This document shows positions 35,668-43,738 of a stretch of DNA of 64,000 nucleotides, piece after piece. The translations under genes were made by a program, and so were the position numbers. The notes under the pieces were generated by a model. The model searched no databases. It saw only the letters and a program-made list of their open reading frames with translations, and was not told the DNA's origin. Numbering within the stretch: the stretch's first letter is position 1; each line of letters begins with the position of its first letter. Source of the DNA: Chitinophaga agrisoli (GTDB lineage Bacteria > Bacteroidota > Bacteroidia > Chitinophagales > Chitinophagaceae); the NCBI RefSeq assembly GCF_008386695.1, contig NZ_VUOC01000003.1, positions 792,421 to 856,420 on the forward strand, in the 5' to 3' direction.

Positions 35668-35675
35668 TATTTTTG
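35668..35675 (+). promoter_or_regulatory. TAnnTTTG element before kdsC-like gene
   Basis: TATTTTTG just after the DUF2520 stop codon. If active, transcription would start near 35681 and the inverted-repeat element at 35691-35767 would lie in the leader of the kdsC-like mRNA. Confidence 0.45.
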
Positions 35676-35690
35676 CGGACCGCCATCATG

Positions 35691-35767
35691 GTACCATTAA
35701 TAATTAGGTATGCGTAAGCCTGCTTACACCATATAATTATATTATAATACCTAATTATTAATGGTAC
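35691..35767. repeat. 77-bp element with perfect 21-bp inverted ends
   Basis: GTACCATTAATAATTAGGTAT (21 nt, 35691-35711) is the exact reverse complement of 35747-35767. The 35-bp middle contains a smaller palindrome GTAAGCCTGCTTAC and an AT-rich ATATAATTATAT. It ends 21 bp before the kdsC-like start codon. It could be a MITE-like unit or an RNA control element. Confidence 0.75.
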
Positions 35768-35788
35768 AAGCGGCGCAAACTAATTTTA

Positions 35789-36313
35789 ATGGACAACGTT
35801 TTATCACTTTTCAAAACGATCAACACTTTTGTATTTGATGTAGATGGCGTGCTTACGGACGGAACCGTACAGCTGCTGCCCGGCGGCGAGCTTTCCCGGA
35901 AAATGAACGTAAAGGACGGGTATGCCTTGCAGCTGGCGGTTAAAAAAGGCTACCGGATCGTTATCATCTCCGGTGGAAGATCGGAAACTGTGGTAAGCCG
36001 TTTACAGGGACTGGGCATAAAAGACATTTATGTAAATACCACGGATAAGCAGGAAAGGCTCCAGGATTATGTGCTGGAACATGACCTGCAATGGGAAGAG
36101 TTGCTATTTATGGGCGATGATATACCGGACTATCGTGCCATGCAACTGGTGGGCCTGCCGGTATGCCCCGCAGATGCGGCGCCGGAGATCAAAAGCATCT
36201 GCCGCTATATTTCCCCGCAAACCGGTGGCAACGGATGCGTGCGGGAGGTAATAGAAAAGGTGTTGAAGCTCAACGGCCATTGGGAAATAGATGAATCTAT
36301 CGCGTCTAAGTAA
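35789..36313 (+). CDS. kdsC: KdsC-like HAD phosphatase (3-deoxy-manno-octulosonate 8-phosphate phosphatase)
   Basis: The 174-aa protein is a small cap-less HAD phosphatase with DVDGVLTDG (nucleophile D17, general acid D19), IISGGRSE and FMGDDIPDY motifs. In lipopolysaccharide synthesis KdsC dephosphorylates Kdo-8-phosphate. Length and motif set match KdsC/YrbI well, though related phosphatases of nonulosonic acid pathways look similar. The gene is followed by ubiA-like and maf genes. Confidence 0.9.
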   Translation: MDNVLSLFKTINTFVFDVDGVLTDGTVQLLPGGELSRKMNVKDGYALQLAVKKGYRIVIISGGRSETVVSRLQGLGIKDIYVNTTDKQERLQDYVLEHDLQWEELLFMGDDIPDYRAMQLVGLPVCPADAAPEIKSICRYISPQTGGNGCVREVIEKVLKLNGHWEIDESIASK

Positions 36314-36369
36314 CCACTATCGAACTGCCAACTTAAAATTGGGTTTTACCTTATTCTATCAGAACACTT

Positions 36370-37311
36370 ATGAAACTATTAGGTGCTTTTTTCAGGTTGA
36401 TCCGTTATCCTAACCTTATATATATAGGGCTTACACAGTTTTTATTGCAATACTGTGTAGTGGAGCCATTATTGGCCAGCAGTGGGGAAAAACCCTCACT
36501 TTCCGTGCTCTGCTTTGTGCTGTTGTCAATATCTACGGTGCTGGTGGCGGCTGCAGGATATATTATCAATGATTATTTTGACATTAATATAGATATCATC
36601 AATAAGCCGGAAAAGATGGTGCTGGATAAGATCATCAGCCGGCGCTGGGCCATGGCCTGGCATACCATCCTTAACATGGCGGGGGTATCTATTGGCTTTA
36701 TAGTAGCCTGGAAAATAGGGCAGATCTACCTGGGCTTTACACAGGTCATCTGCTCCCTGTTGCTGTGGTTTTACTCCACCTCCTTTAAGCGGCAGGTGCT
36801 GATAGGCAATGTCGTTATTTCCCTGCTCACCGCCCTCAGCGTCGTTGTGGTAGGGTTTTACGAAAAACAGATCTACGAAAGCCTGGAAGCCATTATGTCG
36901 CAGGTAGGCCGCCGGCTCATCCAGATCATTGGGGTATATGCCCTGTTTGCTTTTGTAATATCTATGGTACGGGAAGTAGTGAAAGACCTGGAAGATATGA
37001 TCGGGGATAGTAAGGATGGCTGCCGCACCATCCCCATTGTTTGGGGTGTGCTGCCCGCTAAAAGCTTTTGTTATGGTCTGTTACTGGGCCTGCAGCTATT
37101 GTTATTACTGGTAGAGATACGGATAGCCATCCCCGGCTGGTACCTGGCCATTGGTTACCTGCTGTTACTGGTGCAGGCGCCTGCCGTGTACATATATATA
37201 CTCTTACGTAAAGCGCATTTGCCGGAACACTATCATAAGATAAGCTCCCTCATTAAGCTGGTAATGCTTACCGGTATTTTATCCATGATCTTCTTTAAAA
37301 TCTATCTGTAA
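36370..37311 (+). CDS. UbiA-family prenyltransferase
   Basis: The 313-aa integral membrane protein has about eight or nine transmembrane helices and the two Asp-rich motifs of UbiA enzymes: NDYFDINID (about residues 63-71) and DLEDMIGDSKDG. These bind the magnesium-prenyl diphosphate. It is of the type commonly annotated geranylgeranylglycerol-phosphate geranylgeranyltransferase-like in Bacteroidota; the true acceptor is unknown. Its stop codon overlaps the maf start by one base, showing translational coupling. Confidence 0.86.
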   Translation: MKLLGAFFRLIRYPNLIYIGLTQFLLQYCVVEPLLASSGEKPSLSVLCFVLLSISTVLVAAAGYIINDYFDINIDIINKPEKMVLDKIISRRWAMAWHTILNMAGVSIGFIVAWKIGQIYLGFTQVICSLLLWFYSTSFKRQVLIGNVVISLLTALSVVVVGFYEKQIYESLEAIMSQVGRRLIQIIGVYALFAFVISMVREVVKDLEDMIGDSKDGCRTIPIVWGVLPAKSFCYGLLLGLQLLLLLVEIRIAIPGWYLAIGYLLLLVQAPAVYIYILLRKAHLPEHYHKISSLIKLVMLTGILSMIFFKIYL

Positions 37312-37880
37312 TGTATAAGGGAAAACCCGTGGTGCTGGCATCGCAATCGCCCAGGCGCAAACAGCTGCTGGAGCAGGCAGGCATTCCTTTTGAGGTAAAG
37401 GTGGTGGAAACAGCGGAAACTTTTCCGCCAGATATGCCGGTAGCAGAAGCGCCCCTGCATATTGCCCGCCAGAAAGCTGCCGCTGTAAAATCCCTTTGTG
37501 AGGAAGATGATATTATCATTGCCGCAGATACGGTGGTGGTGCTGGATAATACCATTATTGGAAAACCTAAAGACCGGGAAGACGCTATCCGTATTTTAAC
37601 AGCATTAGGCGGGCGTACGCATACCGTTATTACCGGCGTAGTGATCCATAACGGCGCCAGGGAAACCGCTTTCTCCAAAACAACAGACGTACATTTTAAA
37701 CCCCTCTCGCAGGAACAGATCGTATACTACATAGATCAATATCAACCTTATGATAAGGCAGGCGCTTACGCCATACAGGAATGGATAGGCGCCGTGGCAA
37801 TAGATGGTATTAATGGCTGCTTTTATAACGTGATGGGATTACCCGTAAGCAGGGTAGTGGAAGAATTGGAAAAGATGTAA
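37311..37880 (+). CDS. maf: Maf family nucleotide pyrophosphatase
   Basis: The 189-aa protein begins VVLASQSPRRKQLLEQAG, the Maf signature, and has DTVVVLDNTIIGKPKD and DKAGAYAIQEW. Maf proteins hydrolyse dTTP, UTP and modified nucleotides, and have been linked to septum control. It overlaps the ubiA stop by one base (TAATG) so the two are translationally coupled. Cytoplasmic. Confidence 0.94.
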   Translation: MYKGKPVVLASQSPRRKQLLEQAGIPFEVKVVETAETFPPDMPVAEAPLHIARQKAAAVKSLCEEDDIIIAADTVVVLDNTIIGKPKDREDAIRILTALGGRTHTVITGVVIHNGARETAFSKTTDVHFKPLSQEQIVYYIDQYQPYDKAGAYAIQEWIGAVAIDGINGCFYNVMGLPVSRVVEELEKM

Positions 37881-38013
37881 TCAGCCACCATAAAGGATTC
37901 GCTACTTTGGACGATAAGTATTTCTTTATTTATATGCCAGAATAATTAAATTCGTTTAGTCGCGCGGCACCATAAAGAAACCCTATTGTTAACTTTTAAT
38001 GTTCCCTTTTAAA

Positions 38014-38394
38014 ATGAAAAGGTTATCCCTCATTTTAATCACGGCATTTGCCGCCACGTTCGCATTCTCCACAGTTAATGCTGCTGTAAAACCAGTAAAA
38101 AATGTTGTTAAACAGCTCACCAACACCATCGTAGGTTACCAGATAGATGGTAATTATGTGTACACATTTTCAATTGATGCATCCACCGGTAATCCGCATC
38201 CAATTGCTGCAGTTACCGTGCAACTGTTGTCTAATGGTGATCTGTTAGATGTGATCAGTTTTTCAGGTGCAATAAATGTTGGCATACATTCCATCATTTC
38301 AGGTACCGCTAATCTTTCGTTCTTTAATGAAAATGGGATCCAGGTAGATAAAGTCCTTTCAGGCAGCCTGTTAGGCGGCGTTGTAGGAAAATAA
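38014..38394 (+). CDS. Small exported protein of unknown function
   Basis: With the ATG at 38014 (rather than 37999) the product is 126 aa with a good signal peptide (MKRLSLILITAFAATFAFS, cleavage about residue 24 after VNAA). The mature part is beta-rich and carries no recognised domain. It appears to stand alone, ended by a terminator shared with the homoserine dehydrogenase gene. Confidence 0.72.
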   Translation: MKRLSLILITAFAATFAFSTVNAAVKPVKNVVKQLTNTIVGYQIDGNYVYTFSIDASTGNPHPIAAVTVQLLSNGDLLDVISFSGAINVGIHSIISGTANLSFFNENGIQVDKVLSGSLLGGVVGK

Positions 38395-38408
38395 GTTTCC
38401 CAAATAAT

Positions 38409-38447
38409 AACAAAGGGGATACCGGCGCCGGCATCCCCTTTGTTATT
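38409..38447. terminator. Bidirectional terminator between convergent genes
   Basis: AACAAAGGGGAT, ACCGGCGCCGGC (itself palindromic), ATCCCCTTTGTT. The stem is at least 12 bp. Confidence 0.85.
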
Positions 38448-38473
38448 TAAATATATTGTATGCCGGCGGTATG

Positions 38474-39655
38474 TTATTCCAGCACCAGCAGGTTCACATC
38501 TTTATGCTGCAACCAGTTTGATTCCTTTAGCTTCTGCAGGTTGATCACGCCTACCACATAGCGGTAAGTAGGCGATTCGTACTTCTCAGAAATATTATAG
38601 AACGCCGTCAGATCCACCTGGTCAGGGGTTCTGTACCGCAGGTATACTTTCAGCTGTACATCATTGGTGAACGCCGGTTGATTGGATTGTTTGATCTTTT
38701 TATACTCGTAACGGTAATTATACAGCAGGGCAGAAATATCTGATAACACCGCGCTGCCGGTGGCAGTGCCGCCCGCTCCCTTACCTACAAAGAACTGCTT
38801 ATCTGTAAATGCGCTTTCCAGCAGTATACCGTTATACTCATTGTATACATCATACAACAGGTTATGTTCTTTTATGAGGTGTGGCAGCACATAGGCAAAT
38901 ACGCTACCGTTCTGGCGGCGGCAATTGCCTATGAGTTTTATAGTGGAATCGCGCTGGCGGGCAAACTGTATATCAAAATCGTTGAGGTGATGGATGCCAA
39001 AGTTAAATACCTCTTCCGGCCTTACAAAAGTGCCAAAAGCGTGCAATAGCAATATCACTATCTTAAACTTGGGATCGTAACCCTCAATATCCAGGGTAGG
39101 GTCTGTTTCCGCAAAACCCTTATCCTGCGCCTGTTGCAGGGCAGTTTCAAAGCTAAGCCCCTCTTCAAAGATCTTGGTAAGGATGTAGTTGGTAGAGCCG
39201 TTGCAAATGCCTTCTACGGCATTCAGCAGGTCGTTATCATAATACTCTTCCAGGTTGCGGATAATGGGAATACTGGCGCAGCTGGATGCCTCGTAAAGAA
39301 AAGGCACCTTATTGTCTACCTGCAGCTGATACAGCGCCGGCAGGTGCTCTGCGATCATACGCTTGCTGGCGCTTACCACAGCCTTGCCATTGCGCAGCGC
39401 GGTGCTTACTATCTCAAAGGCCGCTTCTGTTTCATTGATCAGTTCTACTACTACATCAATGGAAGGGTCTTCCAGTATTTCATTCTTGTCTGTTGTAAAA
39501 TAGCTCATGTCTATGGGACGAGCCTTGTTAGGGTCTTTAATGCATATTTTCTTAATGCGCGCGTTAATGCCTTTTGTCCTGTTCAATACCTCGTAAAGTC
39601 CCTGGCCTACGCAGCCAAACCCAAAAATACCCAGGTTGATGATCTTACTTTCCAT
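38474..39655 (-). CDS. hom: Homoserine dehydrogenase
   Basis: The 393-aa enzyme has an N-terminal NAD(P) Rossmann domain (GIFGFGCVGQGLYEVLN) and the catalytic/dimer domain with NGSTNYILTKIFEEG, FAETDPTLDIEGYDPKFK and GKGAGGTATGSAVLSD. It reduces aspartate semialdehyde to homoserine, feeding methionine and threonine. A short C-terminal tail may correspond to part of an ACT-like domain. Its ATG lies one base after the stop codon of the upstream PLP enzyme, so they form one operon under the SAM riboswitch. Confidence 0.93.
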   Translation of the reverse strand: MESKIINLGIFGFGCVGQGLYEVLNRTKGINARIKKICIKDPNKARPIDMSYFTTDKNEILEDPSIDVVVELINETEAAFEIVSTALRNGKAVVSASKRMIAEHLPALYQLQVDNKVPFLYEASSCASIPIIRNLEEYYDNDLLNAVEGICNGSTNYILTKIFEEGLSFETALQQAQDKGFAETDPTLDIEGYDPKFKIVILLLHAFGTFVRPEEVFNFGIHHLNDFDIQFARQRDSTIKLIGNCRRQNGSVFAYVLPHLIKEHNLLYDVYNEYNGILLESAFTDKQFFVGKGAGGTATGSAVLSDISALLYNYRYEYKKIKQSNQPAFTNDVQLKVYLRYRTPDQVDLTAFYNISEKYESPTYRYVVGVINLQKLKESNWLQHKDVNLLVLE

Positions 39656-39656
39656 A

Positions 39657-40835
39657 TTATTGTAAAACGGTGGTTTGTTTTCCTGATGGTTGGTTTAATT
39701 TATCTAATGCCTGTTTTAGATCATTGATAAGGTCTTCTGCATCCTCAATGCCTACGGACAGGCGGATACAGCTATCCTGCAGGCCTGCTTTTTTGCGGAA
39801 GTCCTCCGGTATGTTACGGTGCGTCATCGTAGCCGGATGGTCCAGCATACTTTTTACCCCGCCAAAGCTCTCCGCCAGTTTAAACAGGCGGGTAGCGTTC
39901 ACAATACGGATCGCATTCTTGATACTATCGCTTTTCAGTGAAAAGCTTACCAATGCCCCATACAGTTTTTGCTGCTTGCGGGCTATGTGATGATTCTTAT
40001 GTGCGGCCAGTCCCGGGTAAAAGACCTTATCTACCGCCGGGTGGCCAGTTAGCCAGTTGGCAATGGCCAATGCATTAGTGCATTGTTTTTCCAGCCGCAG
40101 GTACAGGGTTTCAATCCCCCTGATGGTGAGCCATGCATCAAACGGGCTCAGGATACTGCCGGAGATATTCTGGTTAAACCGTAGCTGATCTGCCAGCGGC
40201 TTGCTGTTCACCACTACCAGCCCGGCAATTACATCTGTATGGCCGGCCAGGTACTTGGTGGCGCTGTGGATGATAATATCCGCGCCCAGCGGAAAGGGTT
40301 GCTGTAGCAGCGGTGTGCACAGCGTATTATCCACCACCAGCAGTATATTATGCTGGCGGGCTATTTTGCTGATGGATTGGATGTCAGATACCTTGAGGGT
40401 GGGATTGGTAGGCGTTTCCAGCCATATGATACGGGTTGTAGGCGTAATGGCCGCTGCCACGTTATCGATACTGCTGGTATCCGTAAAGTTCACTTTTATC
40501 CCAAAACGCTCGATCATGTGATTGAACATCTGGAAAATGCCGCCATAGGTATCATCCACCGCTAATATCTCATCACCGGTCTTCAACAGCTTCAATACCG
40601 CATCTATAGCCGCCATACCGCTGGCAAAGGCAAAGCCCGCATAACCTTCTTCCAGGCTGCATATCAGGTTTTCCAACACCTTACGGGTAGGATTGTTGGC
40701 ACGCGAAAACTCAAACCCTTTATTTATGCCGGGCGATTCCTGCACAAAAGTGGAGGTCTGGTAGATAGGCACGGAGATAGCGCCCGTCAGTTCATCTACC
40801 GGTATGCTATGGATGAGTTGTGTAGCTGTTTTCAT
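39657..40835 (-). CDS. Trans-sulfuration / sulfhydrylation PLP enzyme (cystathionine gamma-synthase family)
   Basis: At 392 aa it is a Cys/Met metabolism PLP enzyme. Signatures include FEFSRANNPTRKVLE, the DDTYGGI loop, ETPTNPTLKVSDI and the PLP lysine K194 (HSATKYLAGHTD). The family includes cystathionine gamma-synthase, beta-lyase and O-acetylhomoserine sulfhydrylase, which I cannot separate by eye. A SAM-I riboswitch upstream and homoserine dehydrogenase downstream place it in methionine synthesis, so gamma-synthase or sulfhydrylase activity is likely. Confidence 0.88.
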   Translation of the reverse strand: MKTATQLIHSIPVDELTGAISVPIYQTSTFVQESPGINKGFEFSRANNPTRKVLENLICSLEEGYAGFAFASGMAAIDAVLKLLKTGDEILAVDDTYGGIFQMFNHMIERFGIKVNFTDTSSIDNVAAAITPTTRIIWLETPTNPTLKVSDIQSISKIARQHNILLVVDNTLCTPLLQQPFPLGADIIIHSATKYLAGHTDVIAGLVVVNSKPLADQLRFNQNISGSILSPFDAWLTIRGIETLYLRLEKQCTNALAIANWLTGHPAVDKVFYPGLAAHKNHHIARKQQKLYGALVSFSLKSDSIKNAIRIVNATRLFKLAESFGGVKSMLDHPATMTHRNIPEDFRKKAGLQDSCIRLSVGIEDAEDLINDLKQALDKLNQPSGKQTTVLQ

Positions 40836-40964
40836 CCGTTATGATAATTAGTTGTTTCTCGCATATGATATTCATAAAGGCCTGCCGGCACTGTTTGGAA
40901 TAAATAGATCACAGGATGTCCCGTGGTTCAGTATATACTATCGGTGAAAGGAGGGGCAGCAAAT

Positions 40965-41003
40965 AAAAAAGGGGCCTTCCAATAAGTTGGAAGAGCCCCT
41001 TTG
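40965..41003 (-). terminator. SAM riboswitch expression-platform terminator
   Basis: On the minus strand: CAAAGGGGC, TCTTCCAA, loop, TTGGAAG, GCCCC, TTTTTT. Its 5' arm (CCAACTTAT in 40981-40990 read on the minus strand) is a perfect complement of the P1 3' strand, so the antiterminator excludes it. Confidence 0.9.
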
Positions 41004-41034
41004 AATATGATGATGGGAAAATATTTCTCTGCCA

Positions 41035-41151
41035 ACTTATCTTTCCCCCGGTGTGCCGGGGGCAGGAATTAGCACCTTTTTTCCACTGCAAGCAGCGGAA
41101 TTGGTTGCTAAGGCATCGCAGGGCCAAGTCCCTCCGCCTTTCTGGATAAGT
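41035..41151 (-). promoter_or_regulatory. SAM-I (S-box) riboswitch
   Basis: On the minus strand the S-box core is plain: CTTATCCAGAAAGGCGGAGG, then GGCCCTGCGATGCC, GCAACC and GTGCTAATTCC. P1 pairs 41151-41145 with 41041-41035 (7 bp). The 3' strand of P1 extended (ATAAGTTGG) is complementary over 9 bp to the terminator's 5' arm. Binding of S-adenosylmethionine should hold P1 closed and allow termination, so methionine genes are off when SAM is high. Confidence 0.95.
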
Positions 41152-41171
41152 GATATTTTAAGAACTGGGTG

Positions 41172-41204
41172 CAAAGGTAACAGTAGTTTTATGAAATTTC
41201 CAAA
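41172..41204 (-). promoter_or_regulatory. Promoter of the SAM-riboswitch operon
   Basis: Minus strand: TTTG (41204-41201), 21 nt, TACCTTTG (41179-41172), a perfect Bacteroidota consensus. The start point would be about 41165, just before the aptamer. Confidence 0.75.
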
Positions 41205-41229
41205 TTTGAAAATCCGGAAGGGATGGTGT

Positions 41230-41254
41230 AAATTGCTAAAATAATTAGCAATTT
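41230..41254. promoter_or_regulatory. Palindrome between divergent genes
   Basis: AAATTGCTAA, 5-nt AATAA, TTAGCAATTT: a perfect 10-bp inverted repeat, 36 bp before the DUF2851 gene. Candidate operator or weak hairpin; no matching regulator is next to it. Confidence 0.5.
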
Positions 41255-41289
41255 GTTTTAGTTGTTGACCAGAAAAACCACCAAAATCA

Positions 41290-42588
41290 ATGATCGTAAG
41301 TATTAGCCCGCTTTTAACGGAAGACCTGTTTCAGCATATCTGGCAGTTCCGTTTATTTACAAATTCCAATCTTACCACTACAGAAGGGGAACCGGTTCAG
41401 GTATTGTACCCCGGTTTGCATAACCATCATGCCGGTCCGGATTTTACGGCGGCTAAGATAAAGATAGGCGCCACCTTATGGGCTGGCAATGTAGAGCTGC
41501 ATCTGCGTACCTCAGACTGGTACCGTCATGGGCATCAGCATAATGGCCAGTACAGTAATGTGATCCTGCATGTGGTGTTTGAGCACGATGTGGAGTTTTA
41601 TGATACGGACAGGATGCCGCCCTGTGTAGAGTTGCAGCAGTACATCCCTAAAATGCTGTTGCGCCGTTATGATACCTTACGGCAGGATGCGGGGTTTGTG
41701 CCTTGTGAGTACGGCGCAGCCCAGGTACCGGATCTTATCTGGCATAACTGGAAAGAGCGTTTGCTGGTAGAGCGCTGGGAACGTAAAACCGGCACTTTGC
41801 AAACCTGGCTGCTGCAAACCAAACAGAATTGGGAAGAGGTATGTTACCGCGCGGTGGCCCACGGCTTTGGCCTGCCGGTAAATGAGGCCGCCTTTCTGCA
41901 GCTGGCACAATCCTTACCGCATAACCTGCTGGCCCGCCACCGGCCCAGCCTTATGCAGCTGGAAGCGCTGTTATTTGGGCAGGCTGGCATGCTGCAGGAT
42001 ACCTTTGCAGATGCTTACCCACAGGAGCTGCAGAAGGAGTACGCCTATCTGCGGCATAAATACAAGCTGCAACCCATCCCGGCACATCTCTGGAAATGGC
42101 TGCGTATGCGGCCGGCTTCTTTCCCCACCTTACGGATAGCCGGGCTGGCCGCTTTGCTGCATCAGTCGCCCAACTTGTTTTCAAGAATACTGGAGGCAGA
42201 GAGCATTGCTGCCCTGGAACGGCTTTTTACCGTACAACCCTCCGCATACTGGCAGGAGCATTACCGCTTTGATGGCCCGGTTACCCAAACCCGTTGCCCC
42301 GGCCGCCTGGCAGTACACAACATTCTTATAAATACCATTTTGCCAATATTGTTCCTCTATGGCCGTGAAAAAGCCATGAGTTATTACCAGGATAGGGCCC
42401 TGGAATTTATGGAAACCCTGCCCGCAGAAGAAAATAAGATCAGCCAGGCCTGGGAAGATATTGGCATACGGCAGCATAATGCCCTGGATTCCCAGGCGCT
42501 GCTCCAGCTTAAACAACAGTATTGTGATAGTAAGCAATGCCTTAAATGTGCCATAGGGGCTAAGTTGCTGCGGCAGGGCATTGTTTAA
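41290..42588 (+). CDS. DUF2851 family protein
   Basis: The 432-aa protein matches DUF2851: LTEDLFQHIWQFRLF at the N-terminus, NHHAGPDFTAAKIKI, AGNVELHLRTSDWYRHGHQ, VILHVVFEHD, and a C-terminal cysteine region DSKQCLKCAIG. The middle NVELHLRTSDW resembles a nuclease-like core, but no function has been shown that I know of. No signal peptide. It may bind a metal through the C-terminal CxxxxCxxC-like cysteines. Monocistronic, followed by an 8-mer repeat pair. Confidence 0.85.
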   Translation: MIVSISPLLTEDLFQHIWQFRLFTNSNLTTTEGEPVQVLYPGLHNHHAGPDFTAAKIKIGATLWAGNVELHLRTSDWYRHGHQHNGQYSNVILHVVFEHDVEFYDTDRMPPCVELQQYIPKMLLRRYDTLRQDAGFVPCEYGAAQVPDLIWHNWKERLLVERWERKTGTLQTWLLQTKQNWEEVCYRAVAHGFGLPVNEAAFLQLAQSLPHNLLARHRPSLMQLEALLFGQAGMLQDTFADAYPQELQKEYAYLRHKYKLQPIPAHLWKWLRMRPASFPTLRIAGLAALLHQSPNLFSRILEAESIAALERLFTVQPSAYWQEHYRFDGPVTQTRCPGRLAVHNILINTILPILFLYGREKAMSYYQDRALEFMETLPAEENKISQAWEDIGIRQHNALDSQALLQLKQQYCDSKQCLKCAIGAKLLRQGIV

Positions 42589-42590
42589 TG

Positions 42591-42717
42591 GGCTAATATG
42601 CTGATGTGCTAACGGACCACGGAAAATGCCTGGGGACTAATAGTGTTAGATTACCGGGCGTAATATCTTGGTCACGCAATGTATAATCATCAGCACATCA
42701 GCATATTAGCACATTGG
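42591..42717. repeat. 8-mer repeat arms (TGYTRATR family), third locus
   Basis: Left arm 42592-42612 (GCTAATATGCTGATGTGCTAA) and right arm 42688-42717 (reverse complement of a CCAATGTGCTAATATGC-type stretch) agree over 21 nt with one mismatch. A 75-bp spacer without terminator-like stem separates them. Confidence 0.75.
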
Positions 42718-42826
42718 CACATTCACCTCATATCTACAGGAAAATTCATGTAAGTTTGTAACAATAAATGAAAACCCGCGTTTATAATAAGGTGCGTTAG
42801 GTTAGGGGGGAGTTTGGGATTTTCAT

Positions 42827-42834
42827 TACATTTG
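42827..42834 (+). promoter_or_regulatory. TAnnTTTG element
   Basis: TACATTTG, 21 nt before the GTG start of the outer-membrane-like gene. A TTTG lies at 42813, too close for the usual spacing. Confidence 0.5.
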
Positions 42835-42854
42835 ATACAAATAGCCCAATTACT

Positions 42855-43691
42855 GTGAAAAAATTACACGTATTCCTGTTTTTACTATTGGTGGCTGGCA
42901 GTTTGCAAGCCCAAACTGACAAGAAAGATGCAAAAAAACAAGAGCGGGAACAAAGAAAGCTGAAGCGCATTTCCCTTTTCAGGGAACTGGAAGAAGGAGA
43001 GAATAACTACGAGCGGGAGTTTTCTATGGGCGGCCGTTTAAATACGGATGGTTGGAGCGGTTTTCTGGAGCTGGGCTACCGCAAGAACCGGAAGGTCGTA
43101 AACTATTTCCAATTTGAATTTGCTGAGAAGAAAGATCCCAAAGAGGATAAGAAACCGGGCAGGTTTGTACCGGTAGGCAACTTTGCCTACACGGAAAAGC
43201 CTTATATATATGGTAAGCAGAACAATTTTTACCAGGCCAAGCTGGGCGTAGGCCAGCGCTACCTGATAGGCGGTAAGGGCAATAAGAACGGGGTAGAGGT
43301 GAACGCCATTTATTATGGTGGCGTCTCTATCGGCTTATTGAAACCGTACTACCTGAAAGTACAGGACCCTGCTAATGATGAGGAACGGGACGTAAAATAT
43401 GGCACTAATCCCGATCTGGATTCCGCCTTTGTAGATCCCTCCAAGATTATTGCCGGCGCCGGCTTTGGAAAAGGCTGGGGCGAGATCACGGTAGTACCCG
43501 GTTTGCATGCTAAAGCAGGTTTGCGGTTTGACTGGGCCAAGTTCAACGAGGTAGTGAGCGCCCTGGAAATAGGGGTAAATGCCGAATACTATACCAAAGA
43601 TGTACCCATCCTGGTAGATCAGACCGGTAAGAAGTTCTTTTTCAATGCTTATCTCAGCCTTCAGTTTGGAAAGCGCTGGGATAGAAAATAG
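42855..43691 (+). CDS. Exported outer-membrane-like protein, unknown function
   Basis: A GTG start gives 278 aa with a clear signal peptide (KKLHVFLFLLLVAGSLQAQ). A charged linker (about residues 21-45, KKDAKKQEREQRKLKR) is followed by alternating beta-strands with aromatic ends, and a final aromatic-basic FGKRWDRK. This pattern suggests a small beta-barrel or a porin-like/outer-membrane protein. I do not recognise a named family. It precedes lipA but has its own stop and a separate promoter for lipA. Confidence 0.72.
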   Translation: MKKLHVFLFLLLVAGSLQAQTDKKDAKKQEREQRKLKRISLFRELEEGENNYEREFSMGGRLNTDGWSGFLELGYRKNRKVVNYFQFEFAEKKDPKEDKKPGRFVPVGNFAYTEKPYIYGKQNNFYQAKLGVGQRYLIGGKGNKNGVEVNAIYYGGVSIGLLKPYYLKVQDPANDEERDVKYGTNPDLDSAFVDPSKIIAGAGFGKGWGEITVVPGLHAKAGLRFDWAKFNEVVSALEIGVNAEYYTKDVPILVDQTGKKFFFNAYLSLQFGKRWDRK

Positions 43692-43706
43692 TTAATGAGA
43701 AGTTAG

Positions 43707-43714
43707 TACCTTTG
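43707..43714 (+). promoter_or_regulatory. TAnnTTTG element before lipA
   Basis: TACCTTTG, 25 nt before the lipA ATG. An A/G-rich AAAGGAG stretch at about 43725-43732 could act as a ribosome-binding site. Confidence 0.5.
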
Positions 43715-43738
43715 TTGCTCTAAAGAAAGGAGTTAGCG

